A DNA stretch of 64,000 nucleotides, taken from the NCBI GenBank assembly GCA_934700345.1, contig CAKUXP010000005.1:1-64000 (forward strand), written 5' to 3'. This DNA comes from an uncultured Fibrobacter sp. (GTDB lineage Bacteria; Fibrobacterota; Fibrobacteria; Fibrobacterales; Fibrobacteraceae). How positions within the stretch are numbered: position 1 is the stretch's first letter; each line of letters opens with the position of its first letter. The notes under the pieces are model-generated. The model did not search any database. It worked only from the letters and a program-made list of their open reading frames with translations, and was not told the origin of the DNA. This document shows, piece by piece, positions 51,401-60,511 of this stretch. The position numbers and the translations under genes were made by a program.

Positions 51401-52181
51401 TTACTCCAAAAGCAGAGCCTTTCCGCCAATATCCAGAATCACCGGGAACATCGGGATTTCGATAGCGGAACCCCTGTAAATTTCCCGTCTTAGCAATTTT
51501 CCGTTCAGGTCGAAAAGGCGATATTCCGAACCATTGGGAACGCCTGCGATGCGGAAACTGTTTTCGGAAATTTTGGTCGCCTTAAAATTCCGTGAAGCGT
51601 TCGACCGTGGAAAAAGAAGGGGATTCCACCAGGGAGCAGCAGCCAGGACCGATGCCTCCATAAGCCCAATCGATATCATCAGGGCATTTAAGGTCCGAAG
51701 AAATCGCAGAAGCAATCGTTTTTTTCAATTCCGCATCCAAAAACGAGCTGTCATTTTCAATAATACCGATTTCTCGCAACCGCATCGTTTCAAAATACAG
51801 AATTTCGCTAAATTGATGCGTTCCCGGCGTCCCATAAGTACTGTCATTGGGATACGTTTCGGAACAGCGCTGGTTGACACGTACCAAATAAAAGGATATC
51901 TCCGTCTGGTATGAAAAATCAAAAGAAATCATAACGCTTGTATCAAGCAAAGATATAAAGCTTATCGAAGATTTTCCTGACGAACAGTATTCCTCAAAAA
52001 AAGAGTTTTTTGAAGAATCCACGTAAAACCGAGAATAGACATCGCAAAAATTTTCAATATTCTCTTCATTTACAGTCAATCCTGATATTCCAAAGTCAGA
52101 GGCCATCGGAAACTCCTGTCCAAGAGCGAGACTTAAAGGAGACAAGAGGAATAAGGATTTAACGAACAACCTAAAACGCAT
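51401..52181 (-). pseudogene. Secreted protein gene with frameshift before its C-terminal domain
   Basis: ATG 52181 starts an exported protein (MRFRLFVKSLFLLSPLSLALG signal, cleaved near ALGQE) that stops at 51582 after 199 residues (VERFTEF). A second frame continues from there, FKATKISENSFRIAGVPNG, then a YRLFDLNGKLLRR end that resembles the C-terminal domains of the 26963 and 52931 proteins. Deleting one T of a TTTT run (51584-51587) joins the two parts exactly. The gene is therefore broken by one base, or read through by slippage, or there is an assembly error. The mature part has several cysteines but no recognised family. Confidence 0.65.
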
Positions 52182-52912
52182 TATTTTTTCCTCCACACCA
52201 GTTCAAGAGCGTTTTCCGGTTCAAACTTTACGTGATGGACCGTCGCATACTGGTGAACGGTTATATTCTTTCCCAAAAAACGGCCATCGAGTCTTTTACT
52301 GGACTGTCCCAAAATCAAATCGGCATTTGGCGCAAAAATGGTGCCGCCCCACATTCCCTCGACAGTCATCGCCTCGCTTCCATGCTGTATTAGCATAAAT
52401 CCCTTCGCGGCCTGCTCTAGATTTTCATTTGTATTTTGCGCACGCCATACGGCAGAGCCATTTAAATGCAAGACGGTCTTTTGGCCCGGATTTACAAAAT
52501 GCATCTTGCTACCGGATTCCAACAGGATGCTTCCCACAAACATTTCTCCCGGGGCGATAAACAACGTACCTCCCGAATAAATAAAGGCCACTCCCCCGCT
52601 GTCCGGGTACATCCCCGGAAAAAGCAGAGGGATGGATATTTTCAAAACCGGACATTCGAAACCTGCCGTAACAATTTCAGCGGAAAGATTTTGGGGATGA
52701 TGTTTATCCAAAATGATGGGGCGTTCCTTGCAGGAGAGGAAATATCGCAGTTCAACATTTTGAAGCGTGTCCTTAGAATCATTAAATACTCGAACACGCA
52801 AAAGAGTCTGCGCCGAATTTGCAAATTGCTCGTCGCGAGACTCAATCAAAATATTCGCTTCAACAAAAGAAAGCCCAAAAAAGATGACAGCCAACATAAA
52901 GCGCATAGCCAT
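52181..52912 (-). CDS. Secreted protein with choice-of-anchor-type adhesive domain
   Basis: A 243-residue exported protein (signal peptide MLAVIFFGLSFVEAN). An Ig-like N-terminal part has CKERP/ECPV cysteines; the C-terminal half (FIAPGEMFVGSILLESGSKMHF ... MWGGTIFAPNADLILGQSSKRLDGRFLGKNITVHQYATVHHVKF) matches the repetitive right-handed beta pattern of choice-of-anchor A-like adhesive domains. Start ATG 52912; the stop overlaps the next ATG as TAATG. Together with the frameshifted gene and the 52931 protein it forms a surface-protein cluster. Confidence 0.75.
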   Translation of the reverse strand: MAMRFMLAVIFFGLSFVEANILIESRDEQFANSAQTLLRVRVFNDSKDTLQNVELRYFLSCKERPIILDKHHPQNLSAEIVTAGFECPVLKISIPLLFPGMYPDSGGVAFIYSGGTLFIAPGEMFVGSILLESGSKMHFVNPGQKTVLHLNGSAVWRAQNTNENLEQAAKGFMLIQHGSEAMTVEGMWGGTIFAPNADLILGQSSKRLDGRFLGKNITVHQYATVHHVKFEPENALELVWRKK

Positions 52913-52930
52913 CGTCCCCTTTCTTAATCG

Positions 52931-55573
52931 TTAAATCGTTCCCGGCGAAAGCATCCAGCTTGCGCGATTTATGCGGAGAATTGTTTTCTCGCCGACGCGG
53001 GAAGCCGCGTTCCGAACTTCGGATTCCGAAACCGGGAGATTTCCCTGCCAAAGCAGCCGACCGTTCAGACCGTAAAGCCTTGCCGTTCCGCGAGAGGCGA
53101 GAATTGCCGTTTTCCAGGACGAAATCTTCTGCGCAAATTGCGGTGCGATTTTCGTCGTCCCGCCGATGTCGAGTACAATGATTCCGTCGGCAAAGAGGCC
53201 GCCGGCGTCCGTTGCGCGAACCCGGATCAGATAAAGGCCGAAATTCAATTCCAGCGAATCGTTCGCGGGCGTAATCGTCAACATCGAACCGGAAACATTT
53301 ACCGCTATCTTGTCGTTTAACGAAAGCGGTTCATAGGCAAGCGAATCGCCGTCCGGATCGGTGAAAAGCGTATCCAAGTCCACGAGGACTTCGAATCCGG
53401 AAGTTTTCAGTTCCACAATCGTATCCCTTCTCGCCACCGGCTTGTCGTTCACCGGCGTAAGGTAAACATGGATTTTGAAACTCGCCGTTCCCGAAATGCT
53501 GTCCGTTGCGCTGACCGTCACAAAGGCGTCGCCCGTCGAATCCTTGACCGACTTGATAAACAGATCGCCCGATGTCGTTATGGTAACGTTCAGTTTTCCG
53601 TCATCGCTCGATGCGCTAAAATAAAGCTTGTCGCTATCGGGATCCGAAAACCAGGCTTTCACTTCCGAAGCCTTGAAACGGATCGCCGTCGTAAAATCCT
53701 CGTTCCGGACAAGCGTATCGAACGCTGCGGTGTCCGCCACGACAAACGGAGGATCGTTCATATCCAAAACATCCAGCGCCACGGTAGCCACGTTCGATGT
53801 ATCGAGGAGATCGTTTACAACAAAGTAAGTAAACGTATCCGCGCCAAAGAAATCCGCATCGGGCAAATAGGTAAACGAGCCGTCCTCTTCAAGAACAACC
53901 GAGCCATGCCGGGCGTTCGACTTGAGGGTAGCACGAAGCAGGACCGCCGAATCGTCCGGGTTCACATCGTTTGCGAGAACGCCTTCTTTCGCGGAAACGA
54001 CCAAAACGCTATCCTCGTAAGCCTCGTAAGAGTCCTCTCTCGCCTTGGGCAAATCCTTCACCGGAGTAATCGTCACCGGGAACGTGAACTTCGCCGAATC
54101 CTTTCCGTCCGTTGCAAAGAGCGTCACCTGCGAAATGCCAAAGAAATCCTCCACGGAATGGAATGTCAGCATGTAATAGCTTCCCAAATCTTCCAGCGAA
54201 GCATCGATATTTCCGTCTGTCACAACGCCTTTCGCCAAGACATCGCCATCGACATCGGCGAACTGGATTTTTTCCATCGGAACTTTAAAAAACTCCTCGC
54301 CAAAATCTTCCAGATACGAGATGTCTTCAAAAACCGACGAATCCTTGACCGTTACGGTCGGCGGGTCGTTTATGCACTTGACGCTTATCAAGACGGTGCC
54401 CGGTTTGCTTTCAAGACCCGTCGTATCGATGAGCGTGTAAGTCCAGGAATCCAGGCCACAGTAATTTGCATCGGGGATATACGAGAACGTTCCGTCGGAC
54501 GTATCGACCGAAAGTTTTCCGTGGGACGTTTTCGTGTAGGATTTGATATCAAACGGTGTCCCGTCCATATCGTAATCGTTTCGGAGAATGCTTCCCTTGA
54601 GGGATACGGTTAAAGTATCGTCTTCATCGACCCTATAGGAATCGCGCACGGCAACCGGCGGATTTTCCACGTCTTTCGTCTCGACGATTAATTTGTACAC
54701 CGCAGAATCCTTTGCGTCTTTTGCGACAAGGACCACCAAAGCTTCTCCGTTCAGATTCGCCTTTGGCACAAAGCGGATCGTATCGGAAAGTCCAAATTCG
54801 GTTTTGGGATTCAAGAGAGAAATCGTTCCCGCGACGATATTCGAAATACGCGCGGAGATTTTCAGCGCATCGCTATCCCTGTCGAAGAAAATTTTTGAAA
54901 GCACGAGCGACAGCGTATCCGATTCCGCAAGCTCGGTCGAATCGATTTTCCCGTCGGCGTTCTTCGACTTATACGGTTCCAAAAGTTCCGGCGGATACGA
55001 GACGCAGGAATCGCCCATGATGAGCGCGGCGAGCGTAAACGTATTCGTCACTCCGTAGGTTTTCGCAATCGTATTCTTGTAACTGAACTGGATTCCAAGC
55101 TGCGAAGATACATTCCAGGCAGGCGTCGAAGATTTCCAATCCTGGTCTAGGTTGGCAAAGGCGACAAAGACAGTTTTAAAATCCGAAGCGGAATCCAGAA
55201 GCGTTCCGTAATAGTTGTCATCGCTGATTGTCGATTGTTTGAAGTCCATCCGCACCGGAGCGTTCGCCTTGTAGGTGAGGCAGGCGCCCTTGTAAGCGGA
55301 AAGGCTTATCGGAACATTCTCGTAAGCCGCGTTCTGTTTCCAGCCAAAGCCGTAGCCCGCACCGTTCGAACCCGAAGTCTTCACCGAAAAGTTCGCCGTG
55401 CGGTAGCCGTCAACTGTAGCCGTATCGACCGACGGACCGTTTCCGTATTTGAAGTCATACCAATAGGCCGGCGCCTTGTTGCCGTTTCCGGCAACGGTCC
55501 AAACCGTATCCGTCTTTGCCCAGAGCGTCCCCAGGTACGCCAAGAAAGAAAGTCCGAAAATCATTGACTTCAT
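52931..55573 (-). CDS. Large secreted protein with tandem cadherin-like/Big domains
   Basis: An 880-residue exported protein: signal peptide (MIFGLSFLAYLGTLWAKT), an N-terminal carbohydrate-binding-like beta domain (about 20-190), then at least four related Ig/cadherin-like modules with repeated DSYRVDEDDTLTVSLKGSILRNDYD and DSYEAYEDSVLVVSAKEGVLANDV motifs (Ca-binding Asp-rich ends). A C-terminal domain with ARLYGLNGRLLWQGNLP is shared with the 26963 protease. ATG 55573 is chosen for AGGAG at 9 nt; an in-frame ATG 55582 is possible. Likely surface attachment or carbohydrate binding, inferred. Confidence 0.8.
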   Translation of the reverse strand: MKSMIFGLSFLAYLGTLWAKTDTVWTVAGNGNKAPAYWYDFKYGNGPSVDTATVDGYRTANFSVKTSGSNGAGYGFGWKQNAAYENVPISLSAYKGACLTYKANAPVRMDFKQSTISDDNYYGTLLDSASDFKTVFVAFANLDQDWKSSTPAWNVSSQLGIQFSYKNTIAKTYGVTNTFTLAALIMGDSCVSYPPELLEPYKSKNADGKIDSTELAESDTLSLVLSKIFFDRDSDALKISARISNIVAGTISLLNPKTEFGLSDTIRFVPKANLNGEALVVLVAKDAKDSAVYKLIVETKDVENPPVAVRDSYRVDEDDTLTVSLKGSILRNDYDMDGTPFDIKSYTKTSHGKLSVDTSDGTFSYIPDANYCGLDSWTYTLIDTTGLESKPGTVLISVKCINDPPTVTVKDSSVFEDISYLEDFGEEFFKVPMEKIQFADVDGDVLAKGVVTDGNIDASLEDLGSYYMLTFHSVEDFFGISQVTLFATDGKDSAKFTFPVTITPVKDLPKAREDSYEAYEDSVLVVSAKEGVLANDVNPDDSAVLLRATLKSNARHGSVVLEEDGSFTYLPDADFFGADTFTYFVVNDLLDTSNVATVALDVLDMNDPPFVVADTAAFDTLVRNEDFTTAIRFKASEVKAWFSDPDSDKLYFSASSDDGKLNVTITTSGDLFIKSVKDSTGDAFVTVSATDSISGTASFKIHVYLTPVNDKPVARRDTIVELKTSGFEVLVDLDTLFTDPDGDSLAYEPLSLNDKIAVNVSGSMLTITPANDSLELNFGLYLIRVRATDAGGLFADGIIVLDIGGTTKIAPQFAQKISSWKTAILASRGTARLYGLNGRLLWQGNLPVSESEVRNAASRVGEKTILRINRASWMLSPGTI

Positions 55574-55626
55574 AGTAGTCATCTCCTCTTTCCCTGTAAA
55601 GATAGTAATTGATATGCTTTTTGCAA

Positions 55627-55824
55627 CTATTCCCAAATATCGCCAGGAAGTTTTGAAATATCGCGAAAATCCAGCTTCTGCGGACCGGAGCTTTCGACAG
55701 GCGAAAGCCGCGCAAGCTGTTTCCCCGCCCTCTCGATGACGATGTCTTCACCCTTTAACGCTACCTGGTTCAAAAGGTCGCCAAAGCCCTTGCGCGCTTC
55801 CATCGCCGAGACGATTTTTGCCAT
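55627..55824 (-). CDS. Phd/YefM-type antitoxin, apparently orphan
   Basis: A 65-residue protein with the Phd/YefM N-terminus (MAKIVSAMEARKGFGDLLNQV, then EDIVIERAGKQLARLSPV), the usual pattern of a type II antitoxin that binds its own promoter. No PIN, RelE or Doc toxin gene lies beside it: the downstream 53 bp lead straight to the 52931 gene, and upstream is xseA on the other strand. It may be a relic, or act in trans. AGAGGATTCGG precedes the ATG. Confidence 0.75.
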   Translation of the reverse strand: MAKIVSAMEARKGFGDLLNQVALKGEDIVIERAGKQLARLSPVESSGPQKLDFRDISKLPGDIWE

Positions 55825-55866
55825 TCCGAATCCTCTTTTGTTTCAGACAGTTTTCCATGAAAAATA

Positions 55867-55872
55867 CATATT
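55867..55872 (+). promoter_or_regulatory. CATATT -10 box before xseA
   Basis: CATATT, seven bases, ATG 55880. One base differs from the TATATT of the other leaderless candidates, with the same spacing and only GTGGA between. Confidence 0.35.
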
Positions 55873-55879
55873 GTGGATT

Positions 55880-57178
55880 ATGGAAAAAACCTTTCCCGTC
55901 AGCAAGTACCTGTCCGCGGTCAAGAAACTGGTCACGACGCAGATTCCGCCGGTCTGGGTGAACGGCGTCATTACGCAGATTACGGAACGCGGGCGCATGG
56001 TCTATCTCGGCATCGCCGAATTTGCGGAAGGCGATGTGAAGCCGCTAGCGAAACTCGACCTCTACATGTTCGCCGGGGAATTTTCCCAAATGCAGGCAAG
56101 GCTCATGAACCTGCCCATCCCGTTCACGCTCAAGGAACAGCTCAAGGTAAACCTCCAGGTCGAAGCGGACTTTTACATCGGCAGCGGCAAGTTCCAATGC
56201 CGCATAAGGAACATCGACCCGAACTTCACCGTCGGAGAACTTGCAAAAACGCGACTGGCCATCTTGCAAAGGCTCGAAAAGGAGGGTCTTCTCGAAAAGA
56301 ACAAGCGCCTCCCATTCGCAAGGCTTCCGCTGAAAGTCGGGCTTGTCACGGGCGAAAATACCGCGGCCTTCAAGGATTTTACGACAACGCTCGCCGGTTC
56401 GGGATTTCCCTTTGAAGTCATCGCCGAATACGCCAAGATGCAGGGCAACGAAACCGAGGCGACCGTTCTAAATGCGCTGTCCGCTCTCGAAAAGAGGATG
56501 GACCTAGACGTCGTATGCATCGTCCGCGGAGGCGGCGCCAAGACGGATCTGAACTACTTCGACAGCGAAGCCCTCTGCCGCAAAGTTGCCGATTACCCTT
56601 ATCCGGTCCTCACCGGAATCGGCCACCAGATCGACGAAAGCCTGCTCGATAAGGTCGCCTACACCTCGTGCATCACGCCGACGGACTGCGCCAAGTTCCT
56701 CATCGCCCGCGCAGAAAGCGCCAAGCGCGCTCTCTCCGACGTCATTTTCAAAATCGCAACCGGTGCCCAGATGTCACTTTCCTCCGCCAAGAATAGACTG
56801 CATCGGGCGGAATCCAGGCTTTCCATCGTCTTCGGAAGGCGCATCGCCGCCGAAGAACAGAAGCTCCACGCCATTGCGCACAACTTAATCCACATCCCGG
56901 CAAGGCTTCTCCGCGAAGAAGAGGAGAAGCTCGCTCGGGATTTCGAAGGCCTGCAATTCGGCGCGCAAAAAATCATCGCCCTGGAAAAAGCGAAATTCCA
57001 GATAGTCGAAACGAAGGTCCAAGCGAACGACCCGAAGCGGATTCTTTCCCGTGGATATTCCTATACGACGCGCAACGGAAAGACGCTTGCAAGCGCAGCG
57101 GAAATCAACTCCGGCGACGAACTTTGCCTGCACTTCGCCGATGGCAGCGTTTCGGTCACCGCCAACAGGCGTAACTAA
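55880..57178 (+). CDS. xseA: Exodeoxyribonuclease VII large subunit
   Basis: Large subunit of the nuclease that degrades single-stranded DNA in both directions. 432 residues: N-terminal OB fold (PPVWVNGVITQITERGRMVYLGIAEF), catalytic domain (KVGLVTGENTAAFKDFTTTL, CIVRGGGAKTDLNYFDSE, VLTGIGHQIDESLLD, YTSCITPTDCAKFL) and a C-terminal coiled coil, then RILSRGYSYTTRNG. ATG 55880 fits the family start; the frame is open upstream without similarity. The small subunit xseB is not recognisable in the next gene. Confidence 0.93.
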   Translation: MEKTFPVSKYLSAVKKLVTTQIPPVWVNGVITQITERGRMVYLGIAEFAEGDVKPLAKLDLYMFAGEFSQMQARLMNLPIPFTLKEQLKVNLQVEADFYIGSGKFQCRIRNIDPNFTVGELAKTRLAILQRLEKEGLLEKNKRLPFARLPLKVGLVTGENTAAFKDFTTTLAGSGFPFEVIAEYAKMQGNETEATVLNALSALEKRMDLDVVCIVRGGGAKTDLNYFDSEALCRKVADYPYPVLTGIGHQIDESLLDKVAYTSCITPTDCAKFLIARAESAKRALSDVIFKIATGAQMSLSSAKNRLHRAESRLSIVFGRRIAAEEQKLHAIAHNLIHIPARLLREEEEKLARDFEGLQFGAQKIIALEKAKFQIVETKVQANDPKRILSRGYSYTTRNGKTLASAAEINSGDELCLHFADGSVSVTANRRN

Positions 57179-57187
57179 AAAAATCAC

Positions 57188-57412
57188 ATGATGACTGAAG
57201 AAGCGAAATCCGCAACCAAGGCAAAAGTGGACAACTTGAAAAACTTTCCGCTAAATGCCCCGACAGCTGATAGACATTTCAATGATCGCGCTTTCCATCG
57301 CCCTGATGGGAAGCGCTACGTTTACTGTTTTGAAAACTCTCCGACGTGCAAACGCTCTTCCGCGCGCCTGACTTCCTTTTCCGTCGGAGAAACCGCATCC
57401 ATCAGGCTATAA
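57188..57412 (+). CDS. Uncertain short reading frame after xseA
   Basis: A 74-codon frame starting ATGATGACTG. The first 23 residues look protein-like (TEEAKSATKAKVDNLKNF), the rest resembles out-of-frame sequence and overlaps the converging pflA by 90 nt. In a second frame ATG 57255 starts a 38-residue peptide with a membrane-type helix (MIALSIALMGSATF). It could be a degraded xseB or small membrane gene; it may equally be noise. Confidence 0.2.
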   Translation: MMTEEAKSATKAKVDNLKNFPLNAPTADRHFNDRAFHRPDGKRYVYCFENSPTCKRSSARLTSFSVGETASIRL

Positions 57413-58065
57413 GGAATTCCCAGTTCCTTCCATTTGGGAATCGCAAAGGCGTGATACGGCAAAACTTCCACGCGGGAAACCGTCCCGAGCGATACGATGA
57501 ATCTGTACGTTGCCCGAAGATCCTCTTCGCCGTCGGTAAGTCCAGGAACCAGAACGCGTCGAATCCACATCGGAATTTTTTTGTCGGAAAGATAGCGGGC
57601 CATTTCCAGGACGTTTGCATTGTCCTGCCCCGTTAAAGCCTTGTGCCCCGCGGCATCGAACATTTTCAAGTCCAAAAGGACCAGATCCGTCACCGCCAAC
57701 AGCTTGTCAAATTTTGTCAGGTATTCCCTGGAATTTTCAAACGGGTTCCCGCTCGTGTCGAGCGCCGTATGCACCGAATGTTTCTTGCACAGGGAAAAGA
57801 ATTCCGTAAGGAAATCCAGCTGCAGAAGCGGCTCCCCGCCGCTAGCCGTCACGCCGCCGTTGTCTTTCCAATAGGATTTATACCGATAGACTTTTGCAAA
57901 AAGTGCTTCGGGCGTGTATCTTGCACCGCCCGAAATTTTCCAGGTTTCCGGATTATGGCAGTAGCGGCAACGCATCCGGCATCCCGATAAAAAGACGACA
58001 CACCGGACACCCGGTCCATCCACAAGACCGAACGTCTCGATTTTGTGAATGAACCCTTCGGCCAT
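57322..58065 (-). CDS. pflA: Pyruvate formate-lyase activating enzyme
   Basis: Radical-SAM enzyme (247 aa) that generates the glycyl radical on PflB. The CxxxCxxC cluster is CRMRCRYCHN near residue 29, followed by GGVTASGGEPLLQ, LDTSG, LLDLKMFD and VLVPGLTD. ATG 58065 overlaps the pflB stop as TAATG. The pair is the usual anaerobic formate-producing module and supports a fermentative lifestyle. Confidence 0.95.
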   Translation of the reverse strand: MAEGFIHKIETFGLVDGPGVRCVVFLSGCRMRCRYCHNPETWKISGGARYTPEALFAKVYRYKSYWKDNGGVTASGGEPLLQLDFLTEFFSLCKKHSVHTALDTSGNPFENSREYLTKFDKLLAVTDLVLLDLKMFDAAGHKALTGQDNANVLEMARYLSDKKIPMWIRRVLVPGLTDGEEDLRATYRFIVSLGTVSRVEVLPYHAFAIPKWKELGIPYSLMDAVSPTEKEVRRAEERLHVGEFSKQ

Positions 58066-60317
58066 TACATCCTGTCGTGGCACGTCCGCGAGATGACATC
58101 CATCTGCTGTTCACGCGTGAGGTCGATGAACTTCACCGCATAGCCGGATACCCGAATCGTAAAGTTCTGGTATTCTTCCTTTTCGGGATGTTCCATCGCA
58201 TCGATAAGCTTTTCGCGCCCAAAGACATTGACATTCAGATGATGCGCGCCCTGTTCAAAGTAGCCGTCCATCACCTGGACCAGATTGTTCTCCCGTTCCT
58301 CTTCGCTGTGGCCGAGAGCTTCGGGGTTGATCGTCTGCGTATTGCTGATGCCGTCGAGCGCCCAGCGGTACGGGATTTTCGAAACGGAATTGAGAGAGGC
58401 GAGAAGCCCGTTCTGTTCCGCACCGTAGCTCGGATTCGCTCCCGGAGAAAGAGGTTCACCGGCCTTGCGACCGTCAGGCATCGCACCGGTCGCCTTTCCA
58501 TAAACGACATTCGATGTAATCGTCAAGATCGAAGTCGTCGCTTCGGAATTCCGGTAGGTGTGATGCTTGCGGACCTTATCGACAAACGACTTCAAAAGTT
58601 TCACGCCAATTTCGTCTGCGCGGTCGTCGTCGTTCCCATACTTCGGGAAATCGCCTTCGGTAACGTAATCGACGACAATCCCCTTTTCGTTTCGGACCGT
58701 CTTGACCTTCGCATATTTGATAGCCGAAAGGGAATCGATGACATGCGAAAAACCCGCAATCCCCGTGGCGAACGTGCGACGGACATCGGTATCGATCAGC
58801 GCCATTTCTTCCGCTTCGTAGTAATACTTGTCGTGCATATACTGAATCGCGTTTAGCGTATTCACGTAAAGTCCCGCGAGCCATTCCATCATCGCGTCGT
58901 ACTTTTCCATCACCTCGTCAAAATCCAAATATTCCGAGGTAATCGGCTGCATCGCCGGCCCGACCTGTTCAAGGCTTTTTTCGTCAACGCCTCCGTTGAT
59001 CGCGTAGAGAAGGCACTTGGCGAGATTCGCACGCGCTCCGAAGAACTGCATTTCCTTGCCCGTCTGGGTTGCGGATACACAGCAGCAGATCGAATAGTCG
59101 TCGCCCCATTCCGGCTTCATGACGTCATCGTTTTCGTATTGGACAGAACTCGTCGTAATCGAAATCTTCGCCGCATACTTCTTGAAGTTTTCCGGGAGAC
59201 GCCCCGTATAGAGTACGGTCAGGTTAGGCTCCGGGGAAGGCCCCATGTTTTCGAGCGTGTGCAGAAAGCGGAAATCGTTCTTCGTCACCATGGAGCGTCC
59301 ATCCACGCCCGTACCGCCGACTTCGAGCGTTGCCCACACCGGGTCGCCGGAGAACAGCTGGTTGTAGGAAGGAATCCGCGCGAACTTCACCATACGGAAC
59401 TTCATCACCAGGTGATCGATCAGCTCCTGCGCTTCCGATTCCGTGATAAGCCCCCTTTCCAGATCGCGCGACAGGTAGATATCGAGGAATGTGGAAATCC
59501 GCCCGACGCTCATCGCGGCTCCGTTCTGCGTCTTGACCGCTCCGAGGTAACCGAAATAGAGCCACTGCACCGCTTCCTTAGCCGTCTTCGCCGGCAGGGA
59601 AATGTCGAATCCGTAGGATGCGGCCATCGTTTTCAGTTCCTTGAGAGCCTTGACCTGCATCGAGATTTCTTCGCGCAGGCGGATCACGTCGTCCGTCATC
59701 GTCCCGTCGCCGCAATTCGCCTTGTCTTCCAGCTTTTTGGCAATCAGAAAATCAATTCCGTAAAGCGCCACGCGACGGTAGTCACCCACAATGCGTCCGC
59801 GACCGTAGGTATCGGGAAGCCCCGTGACGATATGGCTGTGCCGCGCGAGCTTCATCTCGGGCGTATAGACATCGAAGACACCGTCGTTATGCGTCTTGTG
59901 ATACTTCGTAAAAATCTCGTGGAGTTTCGGGGACGGCGTGTAACCGTAAGTCGAACACGCTTCCTCGGCCATACGGATTCCGCCAAACGGCATGAAGGCG
60001 CGCTTGAGAGGCTTGTCCGTCTGCAACCCGACGACCTGTTCTAGACCCTTCATCGATTCGGAAATATAACCCGGACCATGCGAAGTGATGGATGAAACGA
60101 TTTCCGTGTCCATGTCGAGAACGCCGCCTTTCCTGCGTTCTTCTTTCTGGAGCTTCTGGAGTTCGCCCCAAAGCCTGCTTGTCGCATCGGTCGCGCTTGC
60201 GAGGAACGATTCGTCGCCGTCATAGGGTTTGTAATTTTTCTGGATGAAATCGCGGACATTGATTTCTTCTTTCCAGATCCGGCCATCAAAGCCATCCCAA
60301 CCTTCATACTGGACCAT
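58065..60317 (-). CDS. pflB: Formate C-acetyltransferase (pyruvate formate-lyase)
   Basis: Oxygen-sensitive glycyl-radical enzyme splitting pyruvate into acetyl-CoA and formate. 750 residues, normal length. The catalytic thiols lie in SICCCVSATQ (Cys411-413, three cysteines where two are usual), and the radical Gly is Gly725 in IRVSGYAVKF. A TATATT box at about 60350 and AAAAGGAG before the ATG define a conventional promoter and start. pflA overlaps its end. Confidence 0.96.
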   Translation of the reverse strand: MVQYEGWDGFDGRIWKEEINVRDFIQKNYKPYDGDESFLASATDATSRLWGELQKLQKEERRKGGVLDMDTEIVSSITSHGPGYISESMKGLEQVVGLQTDKPLKRAFMPFGGIRMAEEACSTYGYTPSPKLHEIFTKYHKTHNDGVFDVYTPEMKLARHSHIVTGLPDTYGRGRIVGDYRRVALYGIDFLIAKKLEDKANCGDGTMTDDVIRLREEISMQVKALKELKTMAASYGFDISLPAKTAKEAVQWLYFGYLGAVKTQNGAAMSVGRISTFLDIYLSRDLERGLITESEAQELIDHLVMKFRMVKFARIPSYNQLFSGDPVWATLEVGGTGVDGRSMVTKNDFRFLHTLENMGPSPEPNLTVLYTGRLPENFKKYAAKISITTSSVQYENDDVMKPEWGDDYSICCCVSATQTGKEMQFFGARANLAKCLLYAINGGVDEKSLEQVGPAMQPITSEYLDFDEVMEKYDAMMEWLAGLYVNTLNAIQYMHDKYYYEAEEMALIDTDVRRTFATGIAGFSHVIDSLSAIKYAKVKTVRNEKGIVVDYVTEGDFPKYGNDDDRADEIGVKLLKSFVDKVRKHHTYRNSEATTSILTITSNVVYGKATGAMPDGRKAGEPLSPGANPSYGAEQNGLLASLNSVSKIPYRWALDGISNTQTINPEALGHSEEERENNLVQVMDGYFEQGAHHLNVNVFGREKLIDAMEHPEKEEYQNFTIRVSGYAVKFIDLTREQQMDVISRTCHDRM

Positions 60318-60511
60318 AAGGACTCCTTTTTATTTTTTCACATCCCAAATATAGGAAAAGACGCCTCGCCAAGAACCGGTGCAATCTTTTTCGCATTACA
60401 TTTTCGCTTCGTCTAACATTCGGTTTTGACACATTTGTCCGATTCGGAATGCGGGTTGACCAAAGTTCCGCAGAAATTCCTCATTCCTAATTTTCTCGAC
60501 CGTCTGCGGTT

